Notes: generated by a model not told the origin, from the sequence alone. Shown: positions 16,897 through 26,193, counted from the stretch's first letter. The stretch is DNA of 33,500 nucleotides from Alistipes sp. (GCA_017421945.1 JAFOHD010000001.1:1-33500), one strand, 5' to 3'. Translations and numbers: made by a program.

Positions 16897-18171
16897 ATGA
16901 GTACTCCTTTAGCAGAACGACTGCGTCCACAGAACATTGACGAGTATATCGGCCAGACCCATCTGGTGGGTGAGAATGGTGTATTCCGCAAGTTCCTTGA
17001 GACCGGCAACGTCCCCTCATTCATATTGTGGGGCCCTCCGGGTGTGGGCAAGACCACCTTGGCAAAGCTCGTGGCCAATCATCTGAAGCGACCTTTCTAC
17101 ACACTATCGGCTGTGACATCGGGAGTGAAGGATGTCAGGGAGGTTATTGAGACAGCTCGCAAGAACAGTCTGTTCCAGAGCAAATCGGCATTCCTTTTCA
17201 TCGATGAGATTCACCGTTTCAACAAGAGCCAGCAGGACTCTCTGCTTGCCGCTGTGGAGCAGGGCATCGTGACGCTGATTGGAGCCACAACCGAAAACCC
17301 ATCGTTTGAGGTCATCTCACCACTCTTGAGCCGTTGTCAGGTTTACATCCTCAAGTCAATGAACGATGAGGAGCTGCAAACCCTACTCAGCCGCGCTTTA
17401 TCAACCGACAAGGAACTCAGCAAGCGAAATATCGCTGTGACGCAGACCGCAGCGTTGTTCAAATTCTCGGGCGGTGATGCACGCAAGCTGCTCAATATCC
17501 TCGACATCATAGTCGGAGCGAGTGAGGGTGACATCAACATCACCGATGAGTATGTCACCGAGTGTCTGCAACAGAACATTGCCTTGTATGACAAAAACGG
17601 CGAGCAGCACTATGACGTCATATCGGCATTCATCAAGTCGGTGCGTGGCAGCGACCCCAATGCTGCAATTTACTACCTGGCAAGGATGCTGGCCGGAGGT
17701 GAAGAGCCCCGCTTCATCGCACGCCGTCTGGTGATTCTCGCCTCGGAAGATATAGGGTTGGCCAATCCCAATGCGTTGCTACTTGCCAACGCCTGCTTTG
17801 ACACGGTACATAAGATTGGCATGCCCGAAGCACGCATAACACTTGCCGAGACTACCATCTACCTGGCCACAAGCCCCAAGAGCAACTCGGCCTACATGGC
17901 CATAAACGAGGCTCTCGCATTTGTAAACAAGGACACCACAAACCGTCCCGTGCCACTGCATCTGCGCAATGCCCCTACCAAGTTAATGAGTGAGGCAGGA
18001 TATGGCAAGGATTATAAATATGCTCACGATTATGCGGGCAGCTTTGTCAATCAGGAGTTCATGCCCGAGTCGCTTTCGGGACGTCAGTTCTACCACCCCA
18101 ACACGCAGAACCAGCAGGAGCAGAAGATTGCTGAACGTATAAAAACATTGTGGAATGACAAATATAAGTAG
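16897..18171 (+). CDS. rarA: Replication-associated recombination protein A (AAA+ ATPase)
   Basis: RarA (MgsA) is a clamp-loader-like AAA+ ATPase that acts at stalled replication forks. The 424-residue protein has Walker A GPPGVGKT at 46-53, Walker [17 protein letters not shown] at 99-114, sensor 1 [13 protein letters not shown] at 127-139, and the C-terminal tetramerisation region with [31 protein letters not shown], which is characteristic of the family. The length is typical (E. coli 447). It sits behind the efflux operon without an obvious terminator; this is probably read-through and not a functional link. The last 17 bases overlap the esterase gene. Confidence 0.97.
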   Translation: MSTPLAERLRPQNIDEYIGQTHLVGENGVFRKFLETGNVPSFILWGPPGVGKTTLAKLVANHLKRPFYTLSAVTSGVKDVREVIETARKNSLFQSKSAFLFIDEIHRFNKSQQDSLLAAVEQGIVTLIGATTENPSFEVISPLLSRCQVYILKSMNDEELQTLLSRALSTDKELSKRNIAVTQTAALFKFSGGDARKLLNILDIIVGASEGDINITDEYVTECLQQNIALYDKNGEQHYDVISAFIKSVRGSDPNAAIYYLARMLAGGEEPRFIARRLVILASEDIGLANPNALLLANACFDTVHKIGMPEARITLAETTIYLATSPKSNSAYMAINEALAFVNKDTTNRPVPLHLRNAPTKLMSEAGYGKDYKYAHDYAGSFVNQEFMPESLSGRQFYHPNTQNQQEQKIAERIKTLWNDKYK

Positions 18172-19117
18172 ATACTTAAAACTTTTCACAGCGCTCGTCT
18201 GCGCAACCATGCTCTCCGCCGTGGCCTTTGCCCGGCAGGATGACAACGCATTGCCACAGAAGCAGACCCATCTCTACGCTGTGAAGGGGGCTGATTCTTT
18301 GTACCTCGACCACTACGTATCACGCATAGAGGGTAAACGACCTTGTGTGATTTTCATCTTTGGTGGTGGCTTTGTGGGCGGAGTGCGTGACAAGGAGGAT
18401 GACATTCCTTATTTTCATTTTCTCACAAAGCATGGCTACGACGTTGTGTCAATAGATTACCGCCTCGGCATGAAGGGCGTGCAATCACCAGGTATTATTG
18501 AGTTCCTGCAACGATTCAAAACAACAATCGACATTGCTGTGGAGGATTTATTCTCGGCCACAAATTACATATTGGAGAATGCCGACAAGTGGCAGATTGA
18601 CAAAGAGAAAATTGTGGTGAGCGGCTCAAGTGCTGGAGCTATAACTTCATTGCAGGCCGAGTATGCAATATGCAATTCGCTACCCGTTACCCGCGAGTTA
18701 AGGGAGGGTTTCAACTATGCCGGAGTGATGGCTTTTGCCGGTGCCATATTCACCCTGGATGGAGTTCCCCGCTGGAATACATGTTCGGCTCCTACGCTCT
18801 TGTTTCACGGCAGCTCCGACACACAGGTTCCCTACAACAAGATGGCGTTGTTTGGAATGGGTATGTATGGCTCGAAATACATCGCCGACAAACTGCACGA
18901 TGCCGGAATGCCATATTGGCTCTACTCGGTGGAGTATGAGACACACTCCATGGCGGGTAAACCCATGCACGAGAACCACTATGAGATATTGACTTTTCTC
19001 GATGAGTGGGTGATGCGACAGCGACCATTGCAGCGCACGACATACACCGCAGATAAGAATCTGCCCAAACGCAAGACGTGGTTCCTGCCAACCGATTTCA
19101 TCAACTCAAACTACTAA
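18155..19117 (+). CDS. Secreted alpha/beta hydrolase (esterase/lipase-like)
   Basis: A 320-residue serine hydrolase predicted to be exported (signal peptide ending near AVAFA, residues 1-26). The core elements of the alpha/beta hydrolase fold are FIFGGGFVGG at 67-76 (oxyanion loop, HGGG-like), the nucleophile Ser159 in GSSAG, Asp222 in HGSSDTQVPY, and His264 in YETHSMAG. It most resembles the esterase group related to hormone-sensitive lipase and carbohydrate esterases; the substrate is not clear. The start codon lies within the end of rarA (17-base overlap), so translation may be coupled. The next gene follows after 3 bases. Confidence 0.85.
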   Translation: MTNISRYLKLFTALVCATMLSAVAFARQDDNALPQKQTHLYAVKGADSLYLDHYVSRIEGKRPCVIFIFGGGFVGGVRDKEDDIPYFHFLTKHGYDVVSIDYRLGMKGVQSPGIIEFLQRFKTTIDIAVEDLFSATNYILENADKWQIDKEKIVVSGSSAGAITSLQAEYAICNSLPVTRELREGFNYAGVMAFAGAIFTLDGVPRWNTCSAPTLLFHGSSDTQVPYNKMALFGMGMYGSKYIADKLHDAGMPYWLYSVEYETHSMAGKPMHENHYEILTFLDEWVMRQRPLQRTTYTADKNLPKRKTWFLPTDFINSNY

Positions 19118-19120
19118 ACG

Positions 19121-19612
19121 ATGCGACGAATAGGTGTGATTTCCGATACGCACGGCTGCTTCGATGAGCCGTTGCAGGAGTTCCTGAAAGATGTGGACGA
19201 GATTTGGCACGCGGGCGACTTCGGCTCAATAGAGATTGCAGATGAGATTGCAGCCTTCAAACCCTTGCGTGGTGTATATGGTAATATTGACGGCGGTGTG
19301 ATGAGGCGTGTATATAACGATTTCACATGCTTTGAGTGTGAGAAGAAGCGCATACTGATGATGCACATAGGAGGCTATCCACGCAACTACTCCCCCGCCG
19401 CCGTGAGGTTGATTCAAAGCACCAAACCCGACATCTTCATTGCGGGACACTCCCACATACTGAAGGTGATATACGACCCCGTATATTCACTTCTGCACAT
19501 AAATCCTGGTGCGGCGGGCAAGTATGGATTTCACAAGGTGCGCACTGCCATACGCTTCACCATTGATGGTGAGGATATAAAAGATATGGAGATTTGCGAG
19601 TGGCAGAAATAA
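19121..19612 (+). CDS. YfcE/MJ0936-type metallophosphoesterase
   Basis: A 163-residue member of the small calcineurin-like phosphoesterase family. The five metal-binding motifs are in order: Asp9/His11 in SDTHG, Asp33 in AGDFG, Asn55 in YGNID, His82 in MMHIGG and His110/His112 in GHSH. There is no signal peptide, so it is cytoplasmic. Family members hydrolyse phosphodiesters in vitro, but the natural substrate is unknown. It is the last gene of the run that begins with the RND adaptor and ends at a strong hairpin. Confidence 0.92.
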   Translation: MRRIGVISDTHGCFDEPLQEFLKDVDEIWHAGDFGSIEIADEIAAFKPLRGVYGNIDGGVMRRVYNDFTCFECEKKRILMMHIGGYPRNYSPAAVRLIQSTKPDIFIAGHSHILKVIYDPVYSLLHINPGAAGKYGFHKVRTAIRFTIDGEDIKDMEICEWQK

Positions 19613-19624
19613 TCGCTGTGAAAA

Positions 19625-19675
19625 TAAAATGAGGTTGTCCAACAAGTTTTTGAAAGACAACCTCATTTTATGAAA
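19625..19675. terminator. Bidirectional terminator between the phosphoesterase and AraC genes
   Basis: A perfect 15-bp inverted repeat, TAAAATGAGGTTGTC (19625-19639) with GACAACCTCATTTTA (19656-19670), has a 16-base loop containing CAACAAGTTTTTGAAA. The A/T-rich outer arms serve both converging genes. The loop resembles that of the glnS terminator. Confidence 0.85.
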
Positions 19676-20581
19676 CTAACCCAAGCGGCGATACTCCTTG
19701 GGCGACATGCCCACCCTACGCTTGAAATACTTGCCAAAGAATGTCTGCGAGGGGAAATTGAGCGCATCGCTGACCTGCTGGATTGTCATATTGGTGGACT
19801 TGAGCAGAGCGCGTGCCTCAAGAATTACATAACGTTCAATCCAGTCGGCTGCCGACAAGCCCGTACACTCCTTCACTACACGCGACAGGTATCGTGATGT
19901 GATACACATTTGGTCGGAATAGAACTTCAGCTGACGCTCCTTGCGGAAGTTCTCCTTCACAAGCTCAAGAAACTGCTTCGACAACACATCGGCATTGGTG
20001 CGCAACGATTCTGTCGTCTCACTAATCTGACGAGGTTTGTCTGAAGCATAAAATATTGCTGTCATAACGTGCTGCGCCACCTGCAAGCGGAACGGATTCT
20101 CCTTGTTTGACACAGCGTGACGCACGGCCTGGAAAAAGATGTTCTGCATAATCATTTCCTCTTCACTACACTCTACAACAGCCATACGACTCATACTCAA
20201 ACGAAATGGTATTATTCCATTGATATATACCAGCAACGAATCTATAAATCGCTGCGAGAGGATGAGAATATGTGCATCAAAATCTTCGGTCACAGACTCC
20301 AGTGAAACTATCTGACCAGGTACGCATGAGATGATATGATTACCTTGTTGTACATCATACTCCTCCATATCGACCTTAAACTTTATACCTCCCGCAACAT
20401 GATTCATTATCACAAAGAAATCAAACTTATGAGGACGGCGCATCTTTGAGATATAGTCAATACTCTCTTGTTTGTACTGAGTCTTTATATCCGAGAATGT
20501 AAATATTGCCAGCTCATTCTCGACACCATCAACCCCTTTAACATTTTCGGCATTGGGTAGCCATTCATAATATTGTATCAT
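19676..20581 (-). CDS. AraC family transcriptional regulator
   Basis: A 301-residue regulator with an N-terminal sensing domain (about 1-170, cupin-like pattern with NHVAGGIKFKVDMEEYDVQQGNHIISCVPGQ) and a C-terminal AraC-type double helix-turn-helix (about 195-300). The DNA-binding part includes SDQMCITSRYLSRVVKECTGLSAADWIERYVILEARALL and the signature ALNFPSQTFFGKYFKRRVGMSPKEYRR. It is divergent from the MATE exporter with a 215-base spacer, so it may control that gene; the ligand is unknown. A minus-strand TAATTTTG box (20628-20621) with TTG about 19 bases upstream is a likely promoter. Confidence 0.93.
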   Translation of the reverse strand: MIQYYEWLPNAENVKGVDGVENELAIFTFSDIKTQYKQESIDYISKMRRPHKFDFFVIMNHVAGGIKFKVDMEEYDVQQGNHIISCVPGQIVSLESVTEDFDAHILILSQRFIDSLLVYINGIIPFRLSMSRMAVVECSEEEMIMQNIFFQAVRHAVSNKENPFRLQVAQHVMTAIFYASDKPRQISETTESLRTNADVLSKQFLELVKENFRKERQLKFYSDQMCITSRYLSRVVKECTGLSAADWIERYVILEARALLKSTNMTIQQVSDALNFPSQTFFGKYFKRRVGMSPKEYRRLG

Positions 20582-20620
20582 TTGTAACTAAAATTTTATT
20601 CTATTTCCTGATTGCACCAG

Positions 20621-20650
20621 CAAAATTAGTCAATAATTATCTTTTCACAA
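20621..20650 (-). promoter_or_regulatory. Promoter of the AraC-type regulator gene
   Basis: On the minus strand TAATTTTG (20628-20621) matches the -7 consensus, with TTG (20650-20648) 19 bases upstream. The leader would be about 35 bases. Confidence 0.5.
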
Positions 20651-20745
20651 CGATGTGTTTACCTATTGACCAAACAATGAAACTCTATTGCTAACAATAT
20701 TACATTTCTGCCTGCTTTTTGCCTATAACCGCCACTCGAAGGATT

Positions 20746-20789
20746 TATCTTTGCTCATAACGTAAATCCTGCATTTTTTATTATCTTTG
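20746..20789 (+). promoter_or_regulatory. Two tandem -7 boxes before the MATE exporter gene
   Basis: TATCTTTG occurs at 20746-20753 and again at 20782-20789, 36 bases apart. The second lies only 7 bases before the ATG and would give a leaderless transcript; the first would give a leader of about 37 bases. TTTG at 20718-20721 is 24 bases before the first box. Confidence 0.5.
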
Positions 20790-20796
20790 CCCCGCA

Positions 20797-22194
20797 ATGA
20801 AATTTATAAAAACATACATACCTTTCTACAAGGAGAATCTGCGTCTTGCCCTGCCCGTGATTCTTTCACAGGTGGGACAGATTACCGTACAACTTGCCGA
20901 CACCGCCATGGTGGGGCAATATGGAGGTGACGACCCCACTCCTCTGGCTGCGGTATCGTTTGCAACAAACTTCTTCTACATTATATTCATCACAGCCATG
21001 GGCTTGACGTTTGGTCTTACACCACTGGTAGGAGAACACTTCTCGCAGGGCAACACCAAATATATGCGCCGCCTTCTGCTCAACGGCACACTGCTGTTTA
21101 CGGGTATAGGCGTTCTCGCCACCATCCTGTTATTTGCCACAAGGTCACTGTTCCCAATTATGGGAAAGTTAATGCTGGGGGATGGTAACGATGCCTCGAT
21201 TGGAGCCGTTATAGAATTGGCACTGCCCTACTTCAATACGCTGATATGGAGCGTGATACCTGTAATGATATGGGGTAGCGTGAAGCAGTTTCTTGAAGGT
21301 GTGGGCAACACACGCATTGCAATGGTAACCATCATTTCAGCCAATTCGCTGAACATCCTGCTCAATTGGTTGTTGATATATGGCAAATGCGGATTGCCCG
21401 AAATGGGTGCCGTGGGTGCCGGTTACGCAACACTCATATCGCGCATATTCCAATGTGCAATGCTGGTGGGTTACTTCTTCCTAACGCCACGTTTCAAACA
21501 ATATACACAACATTTATTTACCCTCTCGAAACTGAGTTTGAAGACCACATACAACATATTGAAAGTAGGTACTCCGATTGCCTTTCATATGTTGATGGAG
21601 GCGAGTGCCTTCTTTGTTGCGGGCATCCTCGTGCTGGCATTTGGAGCCGCCTCGGTGAGTGCTTACCAGATTGGGGTGAACATGATGAATGTGACCTTCA
21701 TGATTGTCGTGGCCATTGGCTCGGCAACAACCATTCTCTGCTCATACATCTACGGTCGCAAAACCTACTCGCGCCTGCGACACACCGTAAATGCTTCCTA
21801 CCAGATGGGACTTATGTGGAATATTTCTATTGCCATATTGTTCGTGTTGCTGCGCTACCAGATACCGACTCTTTTCACCTCAAGCCCCGAGGTTATAGCC
21901 ATCACTGCCAACATGCTCATTTTCATCGCTTTGTTCCAACTATCGGACTGCATGCAAGCCATATCGATAAGTATTTTGAGAGGATTGCAGGATGTGAAGA
22001 TTATCATGCCGATTGTTGTGCTGTCGTACGTGGTGATAAACATTCCTGTAGCCTATTTTTTGGCATTTAACTGCGGACTGAAAGCCGACGGACTTATCAT
22101 CGGCTTCATTGTCGGAATTACGGTTTGTGCCATCCTCACATCGCTGCGTGTGAGAAGAAACATCCGAAAAATGGAACTCTCTATGGGGAAATAG
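20797..22194 (+). CDS. MATE family efflux transporter
   Basis: A 465-residue, twelve-helix exporter of the multidrug and toxic compound extrusion family, driven by sodium or proton gradients. Typical features are LRLALPVILSQVGQITVQLADTAMVGQYG at the N-terminus, with the repeat in the second half (LKVGTPIAFHMLMEASAFFVAGILVLAFGAASVSAYQIGVNMMNVTFM). These show the two-fold MATE pattern and the NorM-like subgroup. The substrate is not predictable. It is divergent from an AraC regulator, which may sense the exported compound. It is separated from the next gene by about 48 bases with an A/T-rich imperfect hairpin. Confidence 0.95.
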   Translation: MKFIKTYIPFYKENLRLALPVILSQVGQITVQLADTAMVGQYGGDDPTPLAAVSFATNFFYIIFITAMGLTFGLTPLVGEHFSQGNTKYMRRLLLNGTLLFTGIGVLATILLFATRSLFPIMGKLMLGDGNDASIGAVIELALPYFNTLIWSVIPVMIWGSVKQFLEGVGNTRIAMVTIISANSLNILLNWLLIYGKCGLPEMGAVGAGYATLISRIFQCAMLVGYFFLTPRFKQYTQHLFTLSKLSLKTTYNILKVGTPIAFHMLMEASAFFVAGILVLAFGAASVSAYQIGVNMMNVTFMIVVAIGSATTILCSYIYGRKTYSRLRHTVNASYQMGLMWNISIAILFVLLRYQIPTLFTSSPEVIAITANMLIFIALFQLSDCMQAISISILRGLQDVKIIMPIVVLSYVVINIPVAYFLAFNCGLKADGLIIGFIVGITVCAILTSLRVRRNIRKMELSMGK

Positions 22195-22242
22195 GGTAAA
22201 AAATAAAATTTTTTATTACCTTTACCAAAATTTGTAAATAAT

Positions 22243-23574
22243 ATGGATTGTCCTAAAAAACATATGCCCGAAATGGGTCGCGGTTTCACGGTATGCGATT
22301 GCAACAATGAGTTGTGCGCAAGACCTGTTGAAGGCTGCTTTAAGTTGCATGAGACTCCCTGGCTTGAGGAGTATCCAGACAACATTCCAACCGATATTTT
22401 TGAGGTGCGCTTCAAGAATACACGCCGCTCATACTACAAGAATGTAAACAATCTCGACCTTAAACGTGGAGATATTGTGGCCGTAGAGGCATCTCCTGGT
22501 CACGACATAGGCATCATATCACTCACGGGTGACATGGTTGCCAAGCAGATTCGTCGCACGGGATTCACCCCATTCAATGGCGAGTACAAAAAGATTTACC
22601 GCAAGGCCAAACCCTACGATATTGAGCGTTGGCAGGAGGCTATTGCGCTGGAGCATGACACGATGATTCAGTCGCGTCAGATAGCAGCCGAGATGGGTCT
22701 TGACATGAAGATTGGCGATGTGGAGTATCAGGGCGACAAGATTAAGGCCATATTCTACTACATTGCCGAGGGACGTGTCGATTTCCGCGAGCTCATCAAG
22801 GTCTTTGCCGAGCGTTTCCACATACGTATCGAGATGAAGCAGATTGGCGCACGTCAGGAGGCAGGCCGCATTGGAGGTATCGGAGCTTGCGGTAGAGAGC
22901 TATGCTGCGCATCGTGGATATCATCATTCTCAAGCGTTACAACCAACGCTGCGCGTGTGCAAGATATTTCGCTAAACCCACAGAAGCTGGCAGGACAATG
23001 CTCCAAGTTGAAGTGTTGCTTGATGTACGAATACGATGTCTATGCCGATGCCCGCCAGACTCTGCCACGTGTGCGTGAGCCTCTGCAGGCCATGGATGGC
23101 GAGTACTACCTGGTCAAGACAGATATTCTGGCACGCACCATGTCATTCAGCAGCAGCAAGGACTCTATGGCCAATATGGTGACAATCCCTACATCGCGTG
23201 TGCGTGAGATTATAGCCATGAACCGTGCCGGCAAGAAGGTGGATTCTATTATTGACAAAGATAGTGTTGTGACCATTGAGGAGCCAACATTCCGCACCGA
23301 GGAGGATAGCATCACTCGTTTTGACAACCAGAACAAGCGTCGTCGCAAGAATAAGAATCGCGATAAGTCGCAGCGTGACCGCCAGCCGAAAGCTGATGCG
23401 CCACAGGAGCCACAATCTTCAAAAGAGAGTGCCGACGTTAAACCAGAGAAGGGTGAAGGTCGCCCTCCTCGCGAGCGTCATAACAAGCGTAACTTCCGCA
23501 ACCGCCGCGACAGCCGTCACGACAACCCCAAGCAAGCGCAAGCAAATGCCACACCGGCAAAGAAGGAGGAGTAA
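22243..23574 (+). CDS. PSP1 domain protein (RicT/YaaT-like)
   Basis: A 443-residue homologue of Bacillus RicT (YaaT). The PSP1 domain (about 80-265) contains IKAIFYYIAEGRVDFRELIKVFAERFHIRIEMKQIGARQEA, then GACGRELCCASWISSFSSV and CSKLKCCLMYEYDVY; the conserved cysteines may bind an iron-sulfur cluster as in the Bacillus Ric complex. More cysteines lie in the N-terminal extension (MDCPKK, CDCNNELC). The last 75 or so residues are a basic, Arg/Lys/Asn-rich low-complexity tail, likely to bind RNA. RicT partners affect RNase Y in Bacillus; the role in Bacteroidetes is unclear. It is followed after 5 bases by gldH, a common neighbourhood in this phylum. Confidence 0.9.
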   Translation: MDCPKKHMPEMGRGFTVCDCNNELCARPVEGCFKLHETPWLEEYPDNIPTDIFEVRFKNTRRSYYKNVNNLDLKRGDIVAVEASPGHDIGIISLTGDMVAKQIRRTGFTPFNGEYKKIYRKAKPYDIERWQEAIALEHDTMIQSRQIAAEMGLDMKIGDVEYQGDKIKAIFYYIAEGRVDFRELIKVFAERFHIRIEMKQIGARQEAGRIGGIGACGRELCCASWISSFSSVTTNAARVQDISLNPQKLAGQCSKLKCCLMYEYDVYADARQTLPRVREPLQAMDGEYYLVKTDILARTMSFSSSKDSMANMVTIPTSRVREIIAMNRAGKKVDSIIDKDSVVTIEEPTFRTEEDSITRFDNQNKRRRKNKNRDKSQRDRQPKADAPQEPQSSKESADVKPEKGEGRPPRERHNKRNFRNRRDSRHDNPKQAQANATPAKKEE

Positions 23575-23579
23575 TCGAA

Positions 23580-24008
23580 ATGCACAGAGTCATAGGCATA
23601 GTGTGTTTAATCATTACACTGTCGGCGTGTAGTATCATGCCCGACAAGGTGGTAATGAAAGATGTTGATGTGAACAATTGGCATAAGACCATCTCACTGG
23701 AGTTCGACAACAAGACCGAGCAGGAGCGTGACTTGAGCATCATGCTACACGTAAACAGCCGCTACGAGGCTAAGAATATAGCCTTACAGATAAAGATGTA
23801 TTCACCCGACTCATTGTGCTATAGCGAGGAGGTGTTTCTGCCAAGCAGTATAGAGTGGCATTTACCCACTGCCAGCCCCACTGATGTGGAGATACCCTAC
23901 CGTCATAATGTAAGCCTGAAGCACAAGGGTAAATATATGTTTGAGATTACGCCACTAGAGAGTATCTCGGGCGTGGAGGCTGCGGGAATAAATTTTCAGA
24001 AGAATTAG
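23580..24008 (+). CDS. gldH: GldH-like lipoprotein
   Basis: A 142-residue lipoprotein: the signal peptide MHRVIGIVCLIITLSAC has the lipobox LSAC with the lipidated Cys17. The rest is a beta-rich domain (WHKTISLEFDNKTEQERDLSIMLHVNSRYEAKNIALQIKMYSPDS) like GldH, first found through gliding motility in Flavobacterium johnsoniae. In non-gliding Bacteroidales it is retained, and its job is unknown. The position between the PSP1 gene and trmB supports the call. GldH sequences diverge strongly, so the name rests partly on context. Confidence 0.82.
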   Translation: MHRVIGIVCLIITLSACSIMPDKVVMKDVDVNNWHKTISLEFDNKTEQERDLSIMLHVNSRYEAKNIALQIKMYSPDSLCYSEEVFLPSSIEWHLPTASPTDVEIPYRHNVSLKHKGKYMFEITPLESISGVEAAGINFQKN

Positions 24009-24032
24009 TATAACCCTTAAAACATTGCGATT

Positions 24033-24791
24033 TTGGGAAAGGATAAGTTAAAACGATTTGCCGAGAATCTCACATTCAGCTGCATGGTACAGCCCGAATT
24101 TGATGAAATATTTCATAAGGACCACCCTTTGAAAGGTCGCTGGCACGAGGATTTCTTCCACAACAACAACCCCATCATCTTAGAGTTGGGATGTGGCAAG
24201 GGAGAATATACCATAGCCCTCGCCGAGCGCAATCCTAATGCCAACTATATAGGTGTGGATATCAAGGGCGCCCGCATGTGGCGTGGTGCAAAGACCGCCA
24301 CCGAGACAGGCATGACCAACGTAGGATTCCTGCGCACGCGCATCGAGTTCATCAACTCGTTCTTTGCCGAGGGCGAAGTTGCCGAGATATGGATTACGTT
24401 CCCCGACCCACAGCTCAAGACACGCCGTGCCAAGAAACGCCTCACGTCGCCTATATTTTTGGAATACTATGCGCAGTTCCTATCTGCCGACGGCTGGATT
24501 AATCTCAAGACCGACTCGCAGCATCTCTATGGTTATACCAATTTTGTGGTAAACCACTTCTCTCTCCCATGCCAGGCGTCAAACAACGACATCTACGGCA
24601 CAGGTTTCGCCGATGCAGAGTTATCGGTCAAGACCGCCTACGAAAGCAAGTTCTTGCAACGAGGGCTACCCATCACCTACACCCGTTTCTCGCTGGCTGG
24701 AGGCAAGTGTTTCCCCATGGTTGAGTGGGACGAGGATGAGAAGTTGGAAAAAGATAACGAGCAGGCTCGTATAGGCATCAGCAAGTGCTAA
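24033..24791 (+). CDS. trmB: tRNA (guanine-N7-)-methyltransferase
   Basis: Makes m7G46 in the tRNA variable loop with S-adenosylmethionine. The 252-residue protein has the SAM-binding LELGCGKGEYTIALAERNPNANYIGVDIKGARMW at about 50-83 and the family motif EIWITFPDPQLKTRRAKKRLTSPIFLEYY at about 118-146. I accept the TTG codon at 24033 as the start because it produces MGKDKLKRFA, which matches the usual MGKxKL beginning in Bacteroidetes; the first in-frame ATG (MVQPEF) would drop this. It follows gldH by 24 bases and is followed by a strong terminator. Confidence 0.95.
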   Translation: MGKDKLKRFAENLTFSCMVQPEFDEIFHKDHPLKGRWHEDFFHNNNPIILELGCGKGEYTIALAERNPNANYIGVDIKGARMWRGAKTATETGMTNVGFLRTRIEFINSFFAEGEVAEIWITFPDPQLKTRRAKKRLTSPIFLEYYAQFLSADGWINLKTDSQHLYGYTNFVVNHFSLPCQASNNDIYGTGFADAELSVKTAYESKFLQRGLPITYTRFSLAGGKCFPMVEWDEDEKLEKDNEQARIGISKC

Positions 24792-24810
24792 TCCCATCCA
24801 TTACAATACA

Positions 24811-24847
24811 CATCCCAAAGATTTCAGTCTTTGGGATGTATTTGTTT
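24811..24847 (+). terminator. Terminator of the ricT-like/gldH/trmB unit
   Basis: A perfect 12-bp stem, ACATCCCAAAGA (24811-24822) with TCTTTGGGATGT (24829-24840), has a 6-base TTTCAG loop and is followed by ATTTGTTTT. Confidence 0.85.
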
Positions 24848-24916
24848 TACAGAAACCTGTCGGATGTCGAATTTCCATTTTCCGCACATAACTTTTATAA
24901 AAATATCGGGGGTTAA

Positions 24917-24947
24917 TTTACCCTAAAAGCATTTTTTTCTACCTTTG
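24917..24947 (+). promoter_or_regulatory. Promoter of the alcohol dehydrogenase gene
   Basis: TACCTTTG at 24940-24947 is an exact -7 match. A TTTA at 24917-24920 sits 19 bases upstream as a partial -33. The leader would be about 47 bases. Confidence 0.6.
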
Positions 24948-24999
24948 TATGAAATAGACGTGACCTTAAATTGATAATTCACACTAAAATTATATTACC

Positions 25000-26193
25000 A
25001 TGAACAATTTTGAGTATTACAACCCTGTCCGAGTGCTGTTTGGTGCCGGCGAGTTGAAGCGAATTGGCGAGGAGGCAAAGGCTTTAGGCAAGAACGTATG
25101 CCTTGTCTCATACAAGGATTTGACATTCCTACAACCCCTGATGGAGCGCATTGAGGGCATGTTGAAAGATGCTGGATTGACTGTCAGCACATTCTATGAG
25201 GCCGAGCCTAATCCCGAGATTACAACAATAGCAAAGGGTGTTGAGCTGTGCAAGCAGCAGAATATTGATTTGGTTATCGGCGTTGGTGGCGGTAGCGCAA
25301 TGGATGCTGCAAAGGCCATAGCTGCGGGCGTATATTACGAGGGTGATTTATGGAACATGGTATTCAGCCGTCACGACCAGGTAGAGGCTGTGCCTCCAAC
25401 GAAGTCGTTGCCCACGATGATGATTCCTACGCTGCCAGCTACGGGTAGCGAGATGAACAATTGCTCGGTTGTAAGCAACGCCGCCCTGAAAGAGAAGTCA
25501 TACATCTGGAGTCCTGTACTCTACCCAAAGACATCAATCATCGACCCTGAGCTGACTCTCACCCTGCCAGCATTCCAGACTGCATGTGCTGCTGCTGACA
25601 CAATCTCTCACGTATTGGAGATTTACATCAATGGTGAGGAGGACAGCGACGTGCAGCACTACTTTCAGGAGGGCGTCATCCGCACCGTTATCGACAACGT
25701 GGGTAAGGTATTGGCTGACCCTGCCAACATCTCGGCTCGTTCACACTTGCAGTGGGCCGCAACATGCGCCATCAACGGATGGGCATCACCAGGCGATGCG
25801 TGGACCCCTATCCACCAGATTGGTCATGTGCTGACATCGCGCCACCGCGTACCACACGGAGCATCGCTCTCCATATTGATGCCTGCATGGATGAAGTATA
25901 TGCACTCGCGCCGTCTGTCGCAGTATGTGCGCTTTGCCAAGAATGTTATGCAAGTTGATACCACGGGTAAGAGCCATGAGGAGATTGCCCTGGAGGGTAT
26001 TGAGCGTTTCAAGCAGTTCCTGGGCGATATAAAGACACCTCTCACCCTGCGTGACTACAACATCACCGAGGAGGAGCTGCCAGCCATCGTCGAGGGCGTG
26101 GTACGCGTGAGCTTCGGTCAGGATGGCATGCTGAAGTGCAACCCACCTGCAAGCCGCGAGGATATCATGGAGGTCTTGAAGCTCGCTTATTAA
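25000..26193 (+). CDS. Iron-containing alcohol dehydrogenase (YqhD/BdhA-like)
   Basis: A 397-residue group III alcohol or aldehyde reductase. The nucleotide site is VIGVGGGSAMDAAKAIA at 92-108. Metal ligands can be placed: Asp200 and His204 in AADTISH, His272 in PIHQIGH and His286 in VPHGAS; the spacings (4 and 14) match E. coli YqhD. It probably reduces aldehydes with NADPH, as YqhD does, either in fermentation or detoxification; the substrate is inferred. It has its own promoter and terminator and so is a single-gene unit. Confidence 0.94.
   Translation: MNNFEYYNPVRVLFGAGELKRIGEEAKALGKNVCLVSYKDLTFLQPLMERIEGMLKDAGLTVSTFYEAEPNPEITTIAKGVELCKQQNIDLVIGVGGGSAMDAAKAIAAGVYYEGDLWNMVFSRHDQVEAVPPTKSLPTMMIPTLPATGSEMNNCSVVSNAALKEKSYIWSPVLYPKTSIIDPELTLTLPAFQTACAAADTISHVLEIYINGEEDSDVQHYFQEGVIRTVIDNVGKVLADPANISARSHLQWAATCAINGWASPGDAWTPIHQIGHVLTSRHRVPHGASLSILMPAWMKYMHSRRLSQYVRFAKNVMQVDTTGKSHEEIALEGIERFKQFLGDIKTPLTLRDYNITEEELPAIVEGVVRVSFGQDGMLKCNPPASREDIMEVLKLAY

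Noticed and set aside
21366-22070. 234-residue plus-strand open frame inside the MATE gene
   Set aside because: It is a shifted-frame shadow of the MATE transporter, rich in Cys and His, with no coherent motif.
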